Below, piece after piece: positions 54,231-63,895 of a DNA stretch of 64,000 bases. Source of the stretch: Ruegeria sp. HKCCD7303 (GTDB lineage: Bacteria; Pseudomonadota; Alphaproteobacteria; Rhodobacterales; Rhodobacteraceae). Position numbers and translations under genes: made by a program. The DNA lies in contig NZ_WVRE01000006.1 of NCBI RefSeq assembly GCF_013111185.1, positions 124,001 to 188,000 of the forward strand, written 5' to 3'. Every line of letters starts with the position of its first letter. Position 1 is the first letter of the stretch. A model generated the notes under the pieces. That model was not told the origin of the DNA. It saw only the letters and a list, made by a program, of their open reading frames with translations, and did not search any database.

Positions 54231-55129
54231 CAGGAAAGCTCCTTCAATTTGCGACGGGCCGCAGCCCAGGTGGCGAAAAAGGCAACAGCCGCGCCGAGTA
54301 TTGGGATGACGATCGGCAGCAACCAGTCCGCGCCCTGAAAGCCAACCCCCGTCAGAAATCCGCCTGCATCCGAGGCCTCGGGCAAAAGCAAAACGCCTGT
54401 CATACCCAGCAAAGTCCCGACCAAGGCCCCAAAAAATGCGCGATAGGTAAAGCGCCGGACAAAAGCCCCGGCGATAAACCCGTCGCGCGCGCCGACCAGA
54501 CGCAATACTTCGATGATCTGCGCATTGGCCGCCAGAGATGCGTTTGCCGCAAGCGTGATCATTGCCGCCGTCGCCCCCCCGATCAGCAGGATCGAAATCC
54601 ACCCCAATCGCCGGAGTGACATTGCGGCTTCGACAAGAGGTTCGCGCCATCGCGTATGATCATCCAGTACCGCGCCCGGCACTTCGGCACCCAGGCGAAG
54701 ACGCAGGCCCATCACATCCATTCCCGGTTCGCCTTCGGTGATTTCGATAAGCTGTGGGATGGGCAAAGTGTCTAGGGGCAGGTCCGGTCCGAACCACGGT
54801 GACAGCAATGCGACCTGTTCCTCGGCACTTAGTGCGCGCGCCGATGCAACGCCGGGCGTTTGGCCCAGAACTGTCAGCGCGGCTTCGGTCTGCGCGGCAA
54901 GCTGTTCAGCCGGGGCATTGATCCTCAGGGTTGCGGCCCCCGCCAGTTCCGAAGCCCAACGGTCGGCAATCCGGCCGGACGCGAGCGCCAACGCAAGTGC
55001 AAACACCACCAGAAATGCCATCGCTCCGGCAACAAACAATGTTAGATGAGCGGTGTATCCGGTTGGGGGAACAACGCGGTTCGCCCGCGTATCGCCGCGC
55101 AGCAGAGTACTTACTTCGGCTCTGGTCAT
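54230..55129 (-). CDS. ftsX: Cell division protein FtsX
   Basis: FtsX is the membrane half of the FtsEX complex that activates septal peptidoglycan hydrolases. The 299-residue protein has an N-terminal membrane segment, a large periplasmic domain (VFAL...RINAPAEQLAAQTEAAL, SEEQVALLSPWFGPDLP), and three C-terminal segments with LRLVGARDGFIAGAFVRRFT. It overlaps ftsE by ATGA and plsC by one base. Gene order ftsE-ftsX-plsC is common in alphaproteobacteria. Confidence 0.93.
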   Translation of the reverse strand: MTRAEVSTLLRGDTRANRVVPPTGYTAHLTLFVAGAMAFLVVFALALALASGRIADRWASELAGAATLRINAPAEQLAAQTEAALTVLGQTPGVASARALSAEEQVALLSPWFGPDLPLDTLPIPQLIEITEGEPGMDVMGLRLRLGAEVPGAVLDDHTRWREPLVEAAMSLRRLGWISILLIGGATAAMITLAANASLAANAQIIEVLRLVGARDGFIAGAFVRRFTYRAFFGALVGTLLGMTGVLLLPEASDAGGFLTGVGFQGADWLLPIVIPILGAAVAFFATWAAARRKLKELS

Positions 55130-55815
55130 AGGTCAGCCCCCGCCAGATGCAGCTTGCGCTGAGAAATGCGCAATACGCGTGCCTGAACCTGACTTTTGGC
55201 GGCTCGGATCAGGCTCATGTCATGGGTCGCGATCAATACTGTCTTGCCCATTCTGTTCAACTCGATCAACAGACGCAGCAGACGTTGGGACATTTCCCAA
55301 TCCACATTGCCAGTGGGCTCGTCCGCCAACACAACATCCGGCGACAGGATGACAGCGCGGGCCAAGGCAGCACGTTGACGTTCGCCACCGGACAACTCAG
55401 GCGGATGCGCTTCAAGCCGCGCGCCTAAACCCACCCAGCTTAGCAGTTCGGTCAGATTGTCCTGTTCCGAAGATTCCGAGCGCCCTGAGACCATCAATGG
55501 CAAGGCGACGTTTTCGGCCAGCGTCATGTGGTCCAGAAACTGGCAATCCTGATGTACCACACCAACACGTCGGCGCAGCACGGCCAACTGATCCCGATCA
55601 AGGGACGAGATGTCCTGATCGAAAACACTCAGCCGCCCCGAGGTTGGCAGCAGGGCCCCATAGCACAGTTTGAGCAGCGTTGTTTTGCCCGCCCCCGAGG
55701 GGCCGGTCAGAAAGTGAAACGATCCCGGCTGCAATTGCACCGAGACATCGCTCAGCAACTCGCCGCCACCGTAGGTGTAGCTGACATTTTCCAGCTCGAT
55801 CACACGTGCCCCCAT
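55126..55815 (-). CDS. ftsE: Cell division ATP-binding protein FtsE
   Basis: The 229-residue ABC ATPase has IELENVSYTYGGGELLSDVS, Walker A GPSGAGKTTLLK, Q-loop VVHQDCQFLDHMTLAENVAL, signature LSGGERQRAALARAV and Walker B VVLADEPTGNVDW with H-loop IATHD. It pairs with FtsX to couple ATP hydrolysis to septal cleavage. I use ATG 55815 just before the conserved IELENV; a 26-codon longer start is possible. Overlaps ftsX by ATGA. Confidence 0.94.
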   Translation of the reverse strand: MGARVIELENVSYTYGGGELLSDVSVQLQPGSFHFLTGPSGAGKTTLLKLCYGALLPTSGRLSVFDQDISSLDRDQLAVLRRRVGVVHQDCQFLDHMTLAENVALPLMVSGRSESSEQDNLTELLSWVGLGARLEAHPPELSGGERQRAALARAVILSPDVVLADEPTGNVDWEMSQRLLRLLIELNRMGKTVLIATHDMSLIRAAKSQVQARVLRISQRKLHLAGADL

Positions 55816-55984
55816 TATTTGCTGCTCTTCTTGCCCGAGCAGGGTGGCGGATTCAATGGCTCTACCGAGTCCAATTGGTGACACTTGGCCCATGAAACCG
55901 AAAACGCCCTTTGCTGATGGGTCTTAACGGAATATCATCCCTGAAAAAACTATTATCGGCCCATCGCCCGGCCGGGGAGGCAGC

Positions 55985-56698
55985 ATGCGTCTTACATGTC
56001 CGAATTGCGGTGCGCAGTACGAGGTTCCTGACGAGGTTATTCCCGAGGAAGGTCGTGACGTGCAGTGTTCCAACTGTGATAAGACCTGGTTTCAGCCCAA
56101 GCACCAGGAAGAACCTGCAGCCGCACCGGCTGAAGACGCACATCCCCCTGCTGAGGAGGAGGCCACAACCCAGGCAGAGCCCGCAAAAGAGGCTGTAACT
56201 GCGGAAGACGCGACCCCTGCGGCGGAAGACACTGCTGCGCCTGCGGGCAATGTCGATCCGTCCGTCGCCGACATTCTAAAAGCAGAAGCGGCCCGCGAAG
56301 CCGAATTGCGCGCAAAAGAAGGCAGCAACCTGGAAAGCCAGCCTGATCTGGGTTTGGACCAACCGCCGGAACCCAAGGTCAAGCCCAAGCGGCCTGCCGC
56401 TTCGGAAACCGCTGTTGACGCTGGTCAAAAAGATGCACTGCCCGATGTCGAAGCAATCAATTCCAGTATGCGCGCGACCGAAGCGGAAGAGACCCCTCCG
56501 CCGCCCCGCAAATCAGGCGGGTTCCTGCGCGGTTTTGCGCTGATGCTGATCATCGGCGTGGTTCTGTATCTGATCTATGGCAACGCACAGCAGATCGGAG
56601 AGGCCGTGCCACAGGCCGACCCACTGCTCAGCTCTTACGTGTCTCTGGTGGATCAGGCGCGGATCTGGCTTGAAGCTCAGGCCGGAGCTCCGAACTGA
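55985..56698 (+). CDS. Zinc-ribbon (MJ0042-type) membrane protein
   Basis: The 237-residue product starts with a zinc ribbon, MRLTCPNCGAQYEVPDEVIP followed by EEGRDVQCSNCDKTWFQP, with two CxxC knuckles. A long acidic, Ala/Pro/Glu-rich linker follows and one membrane segment near residues 177-195 (FLRGFALMLIIGVVLYLIYG). Many alphaproteobacteria have such a protein divergent from ftsE. Its function is unknown; a role linked to envelope or division is suggested only by position. Confidence 0.88.
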   Translation: MRLTCPNCGAQYEVPDEVIPEEGRDVQCSNCDKTWFQPKHQEEPAAAPAEDAHPPAEEEATTQAEPAKEAVTAEDATPAAEDTAAPAGNVDPSVADILKAEAAREAELRAKEGSNLESQPDLGLDQPPEPKVKPKRPAASETAVDAGQKDALPDVEAINSSMRATEAEETPPPPRKSGGFLRGFALMLIIGVVLYLIYGNAQQIGEAVPQADPLLSSYVSLVDQARIWLEAQAGAPN

Positions 56699-56701
56699 GG
56701 T

Positions 56702-59248
56702 TCAGAACCGCTCCAACAGACGTTTGAGGTATTCCAACTCGATCTCGGGGCGGTCCGTTTCTCCGGTCCGGCGACGGATTTCATCCAACAACTCGCGCGC
56801 CCGGCGATAGACATCTTCGCCCTGCAGCAGGTTTTCGTCGGTTGAGATTGAACCACCGGCCCCAGGGTTTCGACCCAAGGGATCGCGGCTATTGGCTTGC
56901 GCTTCGCCTTCCTGCGTGCCCTGACCCGGCTGGTTCTGCTGGTTCTGGGCCATAGCCTCGCCTAATGAACGCATCCCTTCACGCAGGGCTTCCATGGCCT
57001 CAGACTGGCGGTCGATGGCTTCGGCCAGATCGTCTCCTCGTAAGGCCTGTTCCGCCTCGTCCATGGCGCGCCCGGCGCGGCCAAGCGCATCACGCGCGGC
57101 GTCTCCTTCAGGCGTCCCCGCGCCTGGCAAATTCTGTTGCTGGCGATTCAGTTCATTGCGCAGGGCCTGCTGACGGTCCGCCAGTGATCCCTGCCCCTGC
57201 TCGCCCTCTCCGGCCTGATCCGAGCCTTGACCCTGACCACCCTGGCCTTCGTGGCTTTGCCCCCGGCCAAGCCCGCCATTGCGGCCTTCGTTGCCTTGGC
57301 TTTCACCGGATTGCGCACCGGGGTTGAACTGTTCTTGCAAGTCGCGGAACGCCTGATCGCTGAGACCTTGCTGTTCGCGCAGAGTTTCAGCCAGACCTTC
57401 CATAGCCTGCTGCCCTTCAGGCTGTTGTCCTTGGCCTTGGCCTTGGGTCACGCGCATGTTTTCCATCATCTGCTGGAACTCTTCCAGCGCCTGCTGGGCT
57501 TCGGCCATACGGCCCTGTTCCATCAGTTCCTGAATGCGGTCCATCATGCGCTGCAGGTCATCCTGCGACATTTGAAGGGTCTCGCCACTCTGACCAGGCT
57601 GGATTTCACCTTCCTGACCATTCTGCTGAGCAAGACGTTGTAGCTGCTGCAGATAATCCTGCGTCGCTTCGCGAAGCTCTTGCATAAGCTCGGCGATTTC
57701 TTCGTCGCTGGCCCCGTTTTGCATCGCTTCGGTCAAACGCTCCTGCGCGCGACGCATCCGCTCCAGAGCGTCCGCCAAGGTGCCATCCTCGATCAACACA
57801 GCCAGGTCCCACAGGGCTTGCGCGATCTCTTCCTGCTGCTCTGGGTTCAGCGCTCCGTATGTCTGGAAGGCTTCCAGCCGCCGCAAAACCACACGCAAGC
57901 GCAAGTAAGCGGTGTCCGACCGAAACAGATCCTCTGGCAGATGAGAGACAGCCCGCAACAGCTGCGCCACGCGCGGCGCGTTGGACCGCGACCAGAGCAG
58001 ATCACGCCGCTGTTCGATCACCGCTGCCGCTAAAGGGTCAAAGAATCGACGGGCTGGCAAGGCAGTCAAAAATGGCTCGGACGCCGACTGCTGATCAGCC
58101 GCATCCACGGCCAACAACGTGATCTTCACCGGCAGGTGAGCCCAGGGATGCTGTGAAAAGTCTTCGATCAGATCTTCGCTGAAATCGGCACGGTCACCGG
58201 TGATCGGCATTGGCAGTTCGATCTCAATCACCTCTCGCGGCTCGGGCTTGGTCGCCAACCCATGGCGGCGATCCACCGATGCCAGATCCAGTTCGATCCG
58301 GGCCGAGCCCGACACCACGCCATAATCGTCACTGGCAACAAAGGGCAGTTTCATTTGCCCGCCTGCCTCTGCTTCGGCAGATCCGGCAACCGCGATCTTC
58401 GGGGTCGCATCGTCAATGACCTGTACGGCCCATTCGCGACCTGCAGGGCCATCGATACGCATCTGGCCAGAACGTTCAGCCACAAATTCCTGTTCGGGAT
58501 TGGTTGCGGCCTGAGTGCCCACGACCGAGCTGTTTTCGGTCAGGCTATGTGCGCCGACCTCACCATACATCCTCAAAGTTATGCGGCTGCCTTTTGGAAC
58601 TGACAACTGGCCGTCTGCTTGATCGGCCAAGTAAAGCGTCGGTAAACCCGTATATCTTGGGGGTTCAACCCATCCTTCCCATGTCGGGCCTTGCCCCGCA
58701 TTTGCGCTTCCGGGCGCCATATCGGCCACCGACCCCACGCGCCACAAAGAGCCGAAGAGAACCGCCACCACAAAAGCCAACAGCGCTGCATAGCGCAGCG
58801 CGTAAGGATCACGCGACGCCAGCCGCAGGTCAGGTTTGGCTGGAGCAGCAGCAGCGGCGCGCTGAGCCATCCGGTCTTTGTGGGCCTGCCACAGTGCGAC
58901 CGAATCCTGATCTGTGGACCCAATCGCCTGATCGTCCAAAAGGGCCTGGATCGGACGACCGGGCAGCGTCTCATCCAACCGCATGAGCGCATCCGCACGA
59001 GACGGTAGGCTAACTCTTTTCAGCCCCCAAACACCCGCCACAACAATCGAAATCAACGAAAGCGCGCCCGCGCCCCAAACGACCTCAACGGCGAATTGGT
59101 CTTGCAGACCCAGCATCAGCGCTGCAAGCAGGACCATCAGGATCGAGAACAGCGGCCAGAACGCACGCAATACCTGTTCAGCCACCATACCCATGTGGGT
59201 CAACCACAAGGACAGGCGCGGGATGGGCAGGTTCGATCTGTTGGTCAA
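56702..59248 (-). CDS. TIGR02302/DUF4175 family membrane protein
   Basis: The 848-residue product has two or three N-terminal membrane segments (VLRAFWPLFSILMVLLAALM, GALSLISIVVAGVWG and ALLAFVVAVLFGSLW) and a large periplasmic part (WVEPPRYTGLPTLYL). From about residue 480 a Gln/Glu/Arg-rich coiled-coil region follows with MxQ repeats such as LMEQGRMAEAQQALEEFQQM. It ends with SRDPLGRNPGAGG and a conserved tail. This is the DUF4175 (TIGR02302) layout, unknown function. It follows lysA on the minus strand. Confidence 0.92.
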   Translation of the reverse strand: MTNRSNLPIPRLSLWLTHMGMVAEQVLRAFWPLFSILMVLLAALMLGLQDQFAVEVVWGAGALSLISIVVAGVWGLKRVSLPSRADALMRLDETLPGRPIQALLDDQAIGSTDQDSVALWQAHKDRMAQRAAAAAPAKPDLRLASRDPYALRYAALLAFVVAVLFGSLWRVGSVADMAPGSANAGQGPTWEGWVEPPRYTGLPTLYLADQADGQLSVPKGSRITLRMYGEVGAHSLTENSSVVGTQAATNPEQEFVAERSGQMRIDGPAGREWAVQVIDDATPKIAVAGSAEAEAGGQMKLPFVASDDYGVVSGSARIELDLASVDRRHGLATKPEPREVIEIELPMPITGDRADFSEDLIEDFSQHPWAHLPVKITLLAVDAADQQSASEPFLTALPARRFFDPLAAAVIEQRRDLLWSRSNAPRVAQLLRAVSHLPEDLFRSDTAYLRLRVVLRRLEAFQTYGALNPEQQEEIAQALWDLAVLIEDGTLADALERMRRAQERLTEAMQNGASDEEIAELMQELREATQDYLQQLQRLAQQNGQEGEIQPGQSGETLQMSQDDLQRMMDRIQELMEQGRMAEAQQALEEFQQMMENMRVTQGQGQGQQPEGQQAMEGLAETLREQQGLSDQAFRDLQEQFNPGAQSGESQGNEGRNGGLGRGQSHEGQGGQGQGSDQAGEGEQGQGSLADRQQALRNELNRQQQNLPGAGTPEGDAARDALGRAGRAMDEAEQALRGDDLAEAIDRQSEAMEALREGMRSLGEAMAQNQQNQPGQGTQEGEAQANSRDPLGRNPGAGGSISTDENLLQGEDVYRRARELLDEIRRRTGETDRPEIELEYLKRLLERF

Positions 59249-59284
59249 GACGGGCCTCCGGGTTGGGCCCGCACGGTTATCGCA

Positions 59285-60550
59285 TCAGAGCCACGAAGGT
59301 ATGGTATCGCGGTTTATGATTTCGTCAAAGCTTGGCCGTTCACGAATGACTGCAAATTGATCACCATTGACCAAAACTTCGGGGATCAGGGGGCGGGTGT
59401 TGTATTCGCTGGCCATAACCGCTCCGTACGCGCCTGCGCTGCGGAAGGCGATCAGATCCCCTGATTTCAAAGGCGGCATATTGCGCTGCTTGGCAAAGGT
59501 ATCCCCCGATTCGCACACGGGGCCCACTATGTCATAGGGTTGCTGTTCAACCCCGGCCGCTGGTTCCTGCACCGCAACGATGTCGTGATGCGCCTCGTAC
59601 ATTGCCGGGCGGATCAGGTCGTTCATGGCCCCATCGAGGATAAGAAAATCGCGACCTTCGCCTGACTTCACGTAAATCACCTTGCTAACCATCAACCCGG
59701 CATTGCCCGCGATAAGGCGGCCCGGTTCAATCTCGATCTCACAATCTAGATGTCCGAGTGTCTTCTTGATCAGTGCGCCGTATTCCAACGGAAGCGGCGG
59801 CGCGTCATTCGAACGGGTGTAGGGGATGCCCAACCCGCCCCCAAGATCGAGGCGGCGAATATTGTGACCTTCAGCCCGCAACTGTTCGGTCAGTTCAGCA
59901 ACCTTGGTATAAGCAAGCTCGAACGGCTCAAGCTCGGTCAATTGCGAACCGATATGGACGTCGATCCCGATCACCTCCAGCCCCGGCAGGTTGGCAGCAT
60001 GGGCATAAACCTCGGACGCGCGTGCAATCGGAATGCCGAACTTGTTTTCGGACTTGCCGGTTGCAATCTTGGCGTGGGTCTTGGCATCCACGTCCGGGTT
60101 CACCCGAACAGTGATCGGCGCCACAACGCCCAGCTCCAGTGCGACCGCGTTGATCACGTCCATCTCTGGCTCGGACTCAACGTTGAACTGGCGGATTCCA
60201 CCTGTCAGCGCGGTACGAATCTCGTCCGCCGTTTTGCCAACCCCCGAAAAGACGATCTTGTCGCCTGGAACGCCTGCGGCTTTGGCCCGCAAATACTCCC
60301 CGCCCGAGACCACATCCATTCCTGCCCCCGCCTGCGCCAGAGTCTTCAATATGGCCTGGTTGCTGGCCGCTTTCATCGCGTAGCAAACCAGATGATCAGT
60401 GCCGTCCAGCGCATCATCAAACAGCTTGAAATGTCGCAGCAGTGTCGCCGTCGAATAGACGTAAAAAGGGGTTCCGACCGCTGCAGCGATTTCGGAAACA
60501 GGGACATCCTCGGCGAAAAGCGCGCCGTCGCGGTAGAGAAAATGATCCAT
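59285..60550 (-). CDS. lysA: Diaminopimelate decarboxylase
   Basis: Last step of lysine synthesis: meso-diaminopimelate to lysine. The 421-residue fold-III PLP enzyme has the cofactor Lys60 in VCYAMKAAS, GAGMDVVSGGEYLRAKAAGV, IDVHIGSQLTELEPF, the phosphate loop LDLGGGLGIPY and EPGRLIAGNAGLMVSKVIYV. CESGDTFAKQR near residue 340 carries the active-site Cys from the partner subunit. It is downstream of argH and two small lipoprotein genes, a common order in Rhodobacteraceae. Confidence 0.97.
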   Translation of the reverse strand: MDHFLYRDGALFAEDVPVSEIAAAVGTPFYVYSTATLLRHFKLFDDALDGTDHLVCYAMKAASNQAILKTLAQAGAGMDVVSGGEYLRAKAAGVPGDKIVFSGVGKTADEIRTALTGGIRQFNVESEPEMDVINAVALELGVVAPITVRVNPDVDAKTHAKIATGKSENKFGIPIARASEVYAHAANLPGLEVIGIDVHIGSQLTELEPFELAYTKVAELTEQLRAEGHNIRRLDLGGGLGIPYTRSNDAPPLPLEYGALIKKTLGHLDCEIEIEPGRLIAGNAGLMVSKVIYVKSGEGRDFLILDGAMNDLIRPAMYEAHHDIVAVQEPAAGVEQQPYDIVGPVCESGDTFAKQRNMPPLKSGDLIAFRSAGAYGAVMASEYNTRPLIPEVLVNGDQFAVIRERPSFDEIINRDTIPSWL

Positions 60551-60611
60551 ACCCGCGCGCTTAGACCAGAAGGCGACTGCGGATCAATGGATTCCGCACT
60601 CAGAAGTCCCG

Positions 60612-60767
60612 TTAATTTGTGGTGGAAACTCCAACCCGACCATAGCCGGAGATTGAAATACCGCTGCCAGATTGCTTCGGCTCTGCCGCAGGCTCGGGGC
60701 GTCGCGCGGACGAGGGTTCACATGCCGCCAGCGCCGCAAATGCCAAAATCAGTCCAACTGTTCTCAT
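60612..60767 (-). CDS. Small lipoprotein between argH and lysA
   Basis: A 51-residue product, MRTVGLILAFAALAACEPSS plus a tail ending SGYGRVGVSTTN. It has a lipoprotein signal with the lipobox ALAAC (Cys16) and a short Pro/Glu-rich mature part. It is too short for many gene finders. It is 61 bases upstream of lysA and 87 bases after a second lipoprotein gene. Function unknown; it resembles small lipoproteins often found beside argH/lysA. Confidence 0.72.
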   Translation of the reverse strand: MRTVGLILAFAALAACEPSSARRPEPAAEPKQSGSGISISGYGRVGVSTTN

Positions 60768-60854
60768 GTCAGTGTCTTTTCGTTGAGAGGATCTACACGT
60801 TGTTGCACGCGTCCTAAGTGGGGTAACGGGCCTAGGTGTGCAATATCAAAAGGT

Positions 60855-61052
60855 TCAGAACCCCAGATAGATACCCAGCGGCCCGCGGCTAAGACCAACG
60901 CCCCCTGCAACATAGGTCCCGCTGGTACCGACCCCAATCGTGGCGCTGGCCGTAGGCTGTACCGCAGTGGGCTGCGACGGTTCACCATCGGCCCCGCATC
61001 CGGCTAGTATCAGGCCGGACACCACGATCGCCACCACACGAACAGCTGTCAT
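60855..61052 (-). CDS. Small lipoprotein directly after argH
   Basis: A 65-residue product with lipobox LILAGC (Cys19) after [20 protein letters not shown], then a Gln/Thr/Ala-rich part and a Gly-rich end (VAGGVGLSRGPLGIYLGF). Its ATG overlaps the argH stop by TGATG, a strong sign of translation. With the next small gene it makes a tandem of lipoproteins sharing a Gly-Val-Gly-x-Ser-like end. Function unknown. Confidence 0.72.
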   Translation of the reverse strand: MTAVRVVAIVVSGLILAGCGADGEPSQPTAVQPTASATIGVGTSGTYVAGGVGLSRGPLGIYLGF

Positions 61053-62440
61053 CACACCATTGCCTTCCATCGTTCGATCTGGGCACGCACCTGATCAGGG
61101 GCCGTGCCGCCGTAAGATTGGCGCGAGTTTACCGAGTTTTGCACGGTAAGAACAGAATAGACGTCATCGGTGATTTCCGCGTGAACCGATTGCATATCCT
61201 CCAGCGTCAGATCAGGCAGGTCGCAGCCTTTGCTTTCGGCCATGGCCACCAGCGACCCGGTAACATGGTGTGCATCGCGGAACGGCAGGCCCAAAACCCG
61301 CACCAACCAGTCAGCCAGATCGGTGGCGGTCGAAAAACCGGACCCCGCAGCAGCAGCCAGGCTATCTTGATTGGCGGTCATATCCTTGACCATGCCCTCC
61401 ATCGCCGCCAGCGCCAGCATCCAGTTATCGGCAGCGTCAAAGACCTGTTCTTTGTCTTCCTGCATGTCTTTGGAATAGGCCAGCGGCAGACCCTTCATCA
61501 CCATCATCAGCGCCGCGTTGGCCCCAAAGATACGCCCCACCTTGGCGCGGATCAGCTCGGCCGCGTCGGGGTTCTTCTTCTGCGGCATGATCGACGAGCC
61601 GGTCGAGAAGCGGTCGGATAGGGTCACAAACCGGAACTGAGCCGAGGACCAAATCACAAGTTCCTCGGCAAAACGAGACAGGTGGACGGCGCAGATAGAC
61701 GCGGTCGACAGGAATTCCAACGCAAAGTCGCGATCACTGACCGCATCCAGCGAGTTTGCAGCAGGACGGTCGAAGCCCAGTGCCTCGGCCGTCATGTGGC
61801 GGTCGATGGGGAACGATGTTCCGGCCAGTGCTGCAGCCCCCAGCGGAGATTCGTTCATGCGCGCGCGCGCATCACGAACGCGGGACAGGTCGCGGCCAAA
61901 CATCTCGACATAGGCCATCATATGGTGGCCCCATGTCACCGGCTGCGCTGTTTGCAGGTGCGTGAAACCGGGCATGACCCAATCGGCCCCAGCCTGAGCC
62001 TGCGCCAAAAGCGCGCGGATGAGTGCCAGCAGGCCGGTTTCGGCTGCGTCCAACTGATCCCGGACCCAGAGTTTGAAATCAGTCGCCACCTGGTCATTGC
62101 GCGAACGTCCTGTGTGCAGACGGCCTGCGGGCTCACCAATCACCTCTTTCAACCGCGCTTCGACATTCATGTGGATGTCTTCCAATGCGGTCGAGAATTG
62201 AAATTCCCCGTTCTGGATTTCTGACAAAACGGTGAGCAGCCCTTCCCGAATAGCTTCGGCGTCACTATCACTTATAACGCCTGTGGCAGCCAGCATGGCG
62301 GCATGGGCGCGCGAGCCTGCGATGTCCTGGGCTGCCATCCGCTGATCGAAACCGATCGAGGCGTTGATCGCCTCCATGATCGCGTCTGGACCGGCGGCAA
62401 AGCGGCCGCCCCACATCTGGTTCGAGGATTGATCGGTCAT
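61052..62440 (-). CDS. argH: Argininosuccinate lyase
   Basis: Splits argininosuccinate to arginine and fumarate. The 462-residue product has [60 protein letters not shown] and the fumarase/aspartase superfamily signature [20 protein letters not shown]. Normal length. It is divergent from the tlpA-type gene, with only 21 bases between the start codons, so the promoters overlap neighbouring genes. Confidence 0.98.
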   Translation of the reverse strand: MTDQSSNQMWGGRFAAGPDAIMEAINASIGFDQRMAAQDIAGSRAHAAMLAATGVISDSDAEAIREGLLTVLSEIQNGEFQFSTALEDIHMNVEARLKEVIGEPAGRLHTGRSRNDQVATDFKLWVRDQLDAAETGLLALIRALLAQAQAGADWVMPGFTHLQTAQPVTWGHHMMAYVEMFGRDLSRVRDARARMNESPLGAAALAGTSFPIDRHMTAEALGFDRPAANSLDAVSDRDFALEFLSTASICAVHLSRFAEELVIWSSAQFRFVTLSDRFSTGSSIMPQKKNPDAAELIRAKVGRIFGANAALMMVMKGLPLAYSKDMQEDKEQVFDAADNWMLALAAMEGMVKDMTANQDSLAAAAGSGFSTATDLADWLVRVLGLPFRDAHHVTGSLVAMAESKGCDLPDLTLEDMQSVHAEITDDVYSVLTVQNSVNSRQSYGGTAPDQVRAQIERWKAMV

Positions 62441-62461
62441 GTAAGAAAACCCGGAGTTGAT

Positions 62462-63028
62462 ATGCGCCTATTTCGTCTGATCCCCCTTTATATGGCCCTT
62501 GCGCTGGGTGCAAACGCCGCTTTGGCCACCGATGCCGAGACGCTGGCACCGCTGCGGGAAGACAGCCTGAAGCGCTTGATCCTGCATAAAGAGCCCAAGC
62601 CTGCCAAATCCATCGAATTCCAGCTGGAAGATGAGGGTGGCGTCGGTACGCTTGCAGATTACGAAGGCAAATACGTACTGCTGAATTTCTGGGCCACCTG
62701 GTGTGCGCCTTGCCGCAAGGAAATGCCTCAGATCGCGGAACTGCAGGAAGAGTTCGGAGGCGACAAGTTTCAGGTCCTGACTTTGGCGACCGGCCGAAAC
62801 TCGCCCGCCGGGATCGAAAAGTTCTTTGAAGAGAACGGCATTGCCAATTTGCCCCGCCATCAGGACCCAAGCTCGGCGGCCGCGCGCGAGTTTGGCGTGA
62901 TCGCGCTTCCGATCACGGTCATACTGGATCCCGAAGGCCAGGAAATCGCCCGCCTGATCGGGGATGCCGAATGGAACTCGGACAGCGCCAAAACGATCAT
63001 CTCGACACTTGTAGAAGCAAATAGCTGA
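62462..63028 (+). CDS. TlpA-family periplasmic thiol-disulfide protein
   Basis: The 188-residue product has a signal peptide ([18 protein letters not shown]) and a thioredoxin-fold domain with the redox motif [20 protein letters not shown] (CAPC) and the cis-Pro region [14 protein letters not shown]. It likely reduces periplasmic disulfides, for example in cytochrome c or oxidase maturation. ATG 62462 begins the signal; the longer frame is antisense to argH. A terminator follows. Confidence 0.92.
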   Translation: MRLFRLIPLYMALALGANAALATDAETLAPLREDSLKRLILHKEPKPAKSIEFQLEDEGGVGTLADYEGKYVLLNFWATWCAPCRKEMPQIAELQEEFGGDKFQVLTLATGRNSPAGIEKFFEENGIANLPRHQDPSSAAAREFGVIALPITVILDPEGQEIARLIGDAEWNSDSAKTIISTLVEANS

Positions 63029-63064
63029 CGAATAGCGCGGTTACCACCTGTTTGTGCTACACTC

Positions 63065-63095
63065 GAACCGGCCCAAATGGGCCGGTTTTCGTTTG
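63065..63095 (+). terminator. Intrinsic terminator after the tlpA-type gene
   Basis: AACCGGCCCA and TGGGCCGGTT form a 10-bp stem with a tight centre, followed by TTCGTTTG. It lies 37 bases after the stop and 25 before the next start. Its stem is the same CCGGCCCA word as in the mdh terminator. Confidence 0.8.
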
Positions 63096-63119
63096 TGCCC
63101 TTATGGGAAGGAGGCTGCG

Positions 63120-63449
63120 ATGAAACCGGTGGTTCTTTTGATCGGAAAGCTGCCAAATGTGATCGGCGATGTGGCCAGGCAACTGGATCACCTGCCTATT
63201 CAGTGGCTGGGTGCGCACGACCTTGACGAAGTCCGTAAGCAGTTGGATGCCGAGCCTCGGATCACCTGCGCCATTTTGGGGGCAGGCCTGGATGATACGA
63301 TTCGCGGAGAGATGGTTGGCATCATTGCCGCCCGTCGTCCGGATATCTGCATCCACCTCAAGGATCGGGCATCAGGTCCTGATGGGCTGGTGCCTTTTGT
63401 CCAACGTGTTGTTCAGTACGAAATTCTGGAACGTCTGGAACGTACCTGA
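63120..63449 (+). CDS. Hypothetical 109-residue protein
   Basis: Starts MKPVVLLIGKLPNVIGDVAR and continues with alternating strands and helices, ITCAILGAGLDDTIRGEMVG and IIAARRPDICIHLKDRASGP. The pattern recalls a small response-regulator receiver or Rossmann-like fold, but the phosphorylatable Asp pocket is not evident. GGGAAGGAGG lies 6 bases before the ATG, a strong ribosome site. No function recognised. Confidence 0.75.
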   Translation: MKPVVLLIGKLPNVIGDVARQLDHLPIQWLGAHDLDEVRKQLDAEPRITCAILGAGLDDTIRGEMVGIIAARRPDICIHLKDRASGPDGLVPFVQRVVQYEILERLERT

Positions 63450-63508
63450 CGCAACGCCACCTTTGACAGCCCCAACGTGTCTTTGCAGGGTGTCCGCAGG
63501 AGGATGGG

Positions 63509-63895
63509 ATGCCGTTGGAAATACTATTGGTTCTGGTGGTCGGAGGAATCGCCGGAATCACATTGCTTTTGCATCTGACGGGCCATTCGGAGCCTTTTGT
63601 GCTGACACCCGAAACCGCACGCGCACAATGGCTGCGGCATGCACCGGACGACACCATCATTGATGTCACGATCTCGAATGACCGTCACGCGGCACTGGTG
63701 CGTACCGAAACCGGCGCAGGACTGCTGTGGTCCTTCGGTGCCGACACTGTGGCCCGGCATTTGCTGGATTTCGATTGGATCGAACGCCCCGAAGGCTTTG
63801 AAATCCAGTTTCACGACTTCGACACCCCCGGCACTCTTATCCACCTGGACGAAATAGAGCGCGCCCACTGGCGTCACCTGATGGAGCCCGAATGA
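63509..63895 (+). CDS. Hypothetical single-span membrane protein
   Basis: A 128-residue product with an N-terminal membrane segment (LEILLVLVVGGIAGITLLLH) and a soluble domain containing LTPETARAQWLRHAPDDTII and GLLWSFGADTVARHLLDFD. It overlaps the downstream sterol-desaturase-like gene by ATGA, so they are co-translated. I know no function; similar small proteins precede sterol desaturase-like genes in relatives as far as I recall. Confidence 0.75.
   Translation: MPLEILLVLVVGGIAGITLLLHLTGHSEPFVLTPETARAQWLRHAPDDTIIDVTISNDRHAALVRTETGAGLLWSFGADTVARHLLDFDWIERPEGFEIQFHDFDTPGTLIHLDEIERAHWRHLMEPE

Noticed and set aside
54231-54650. Upstream extension of the plsC frame
   Set aside because: The frame stays open by chance through ftsX; the acyltransferase membrane anchor starts at ATG 54230, which overlaps the ftsX stop by one base.
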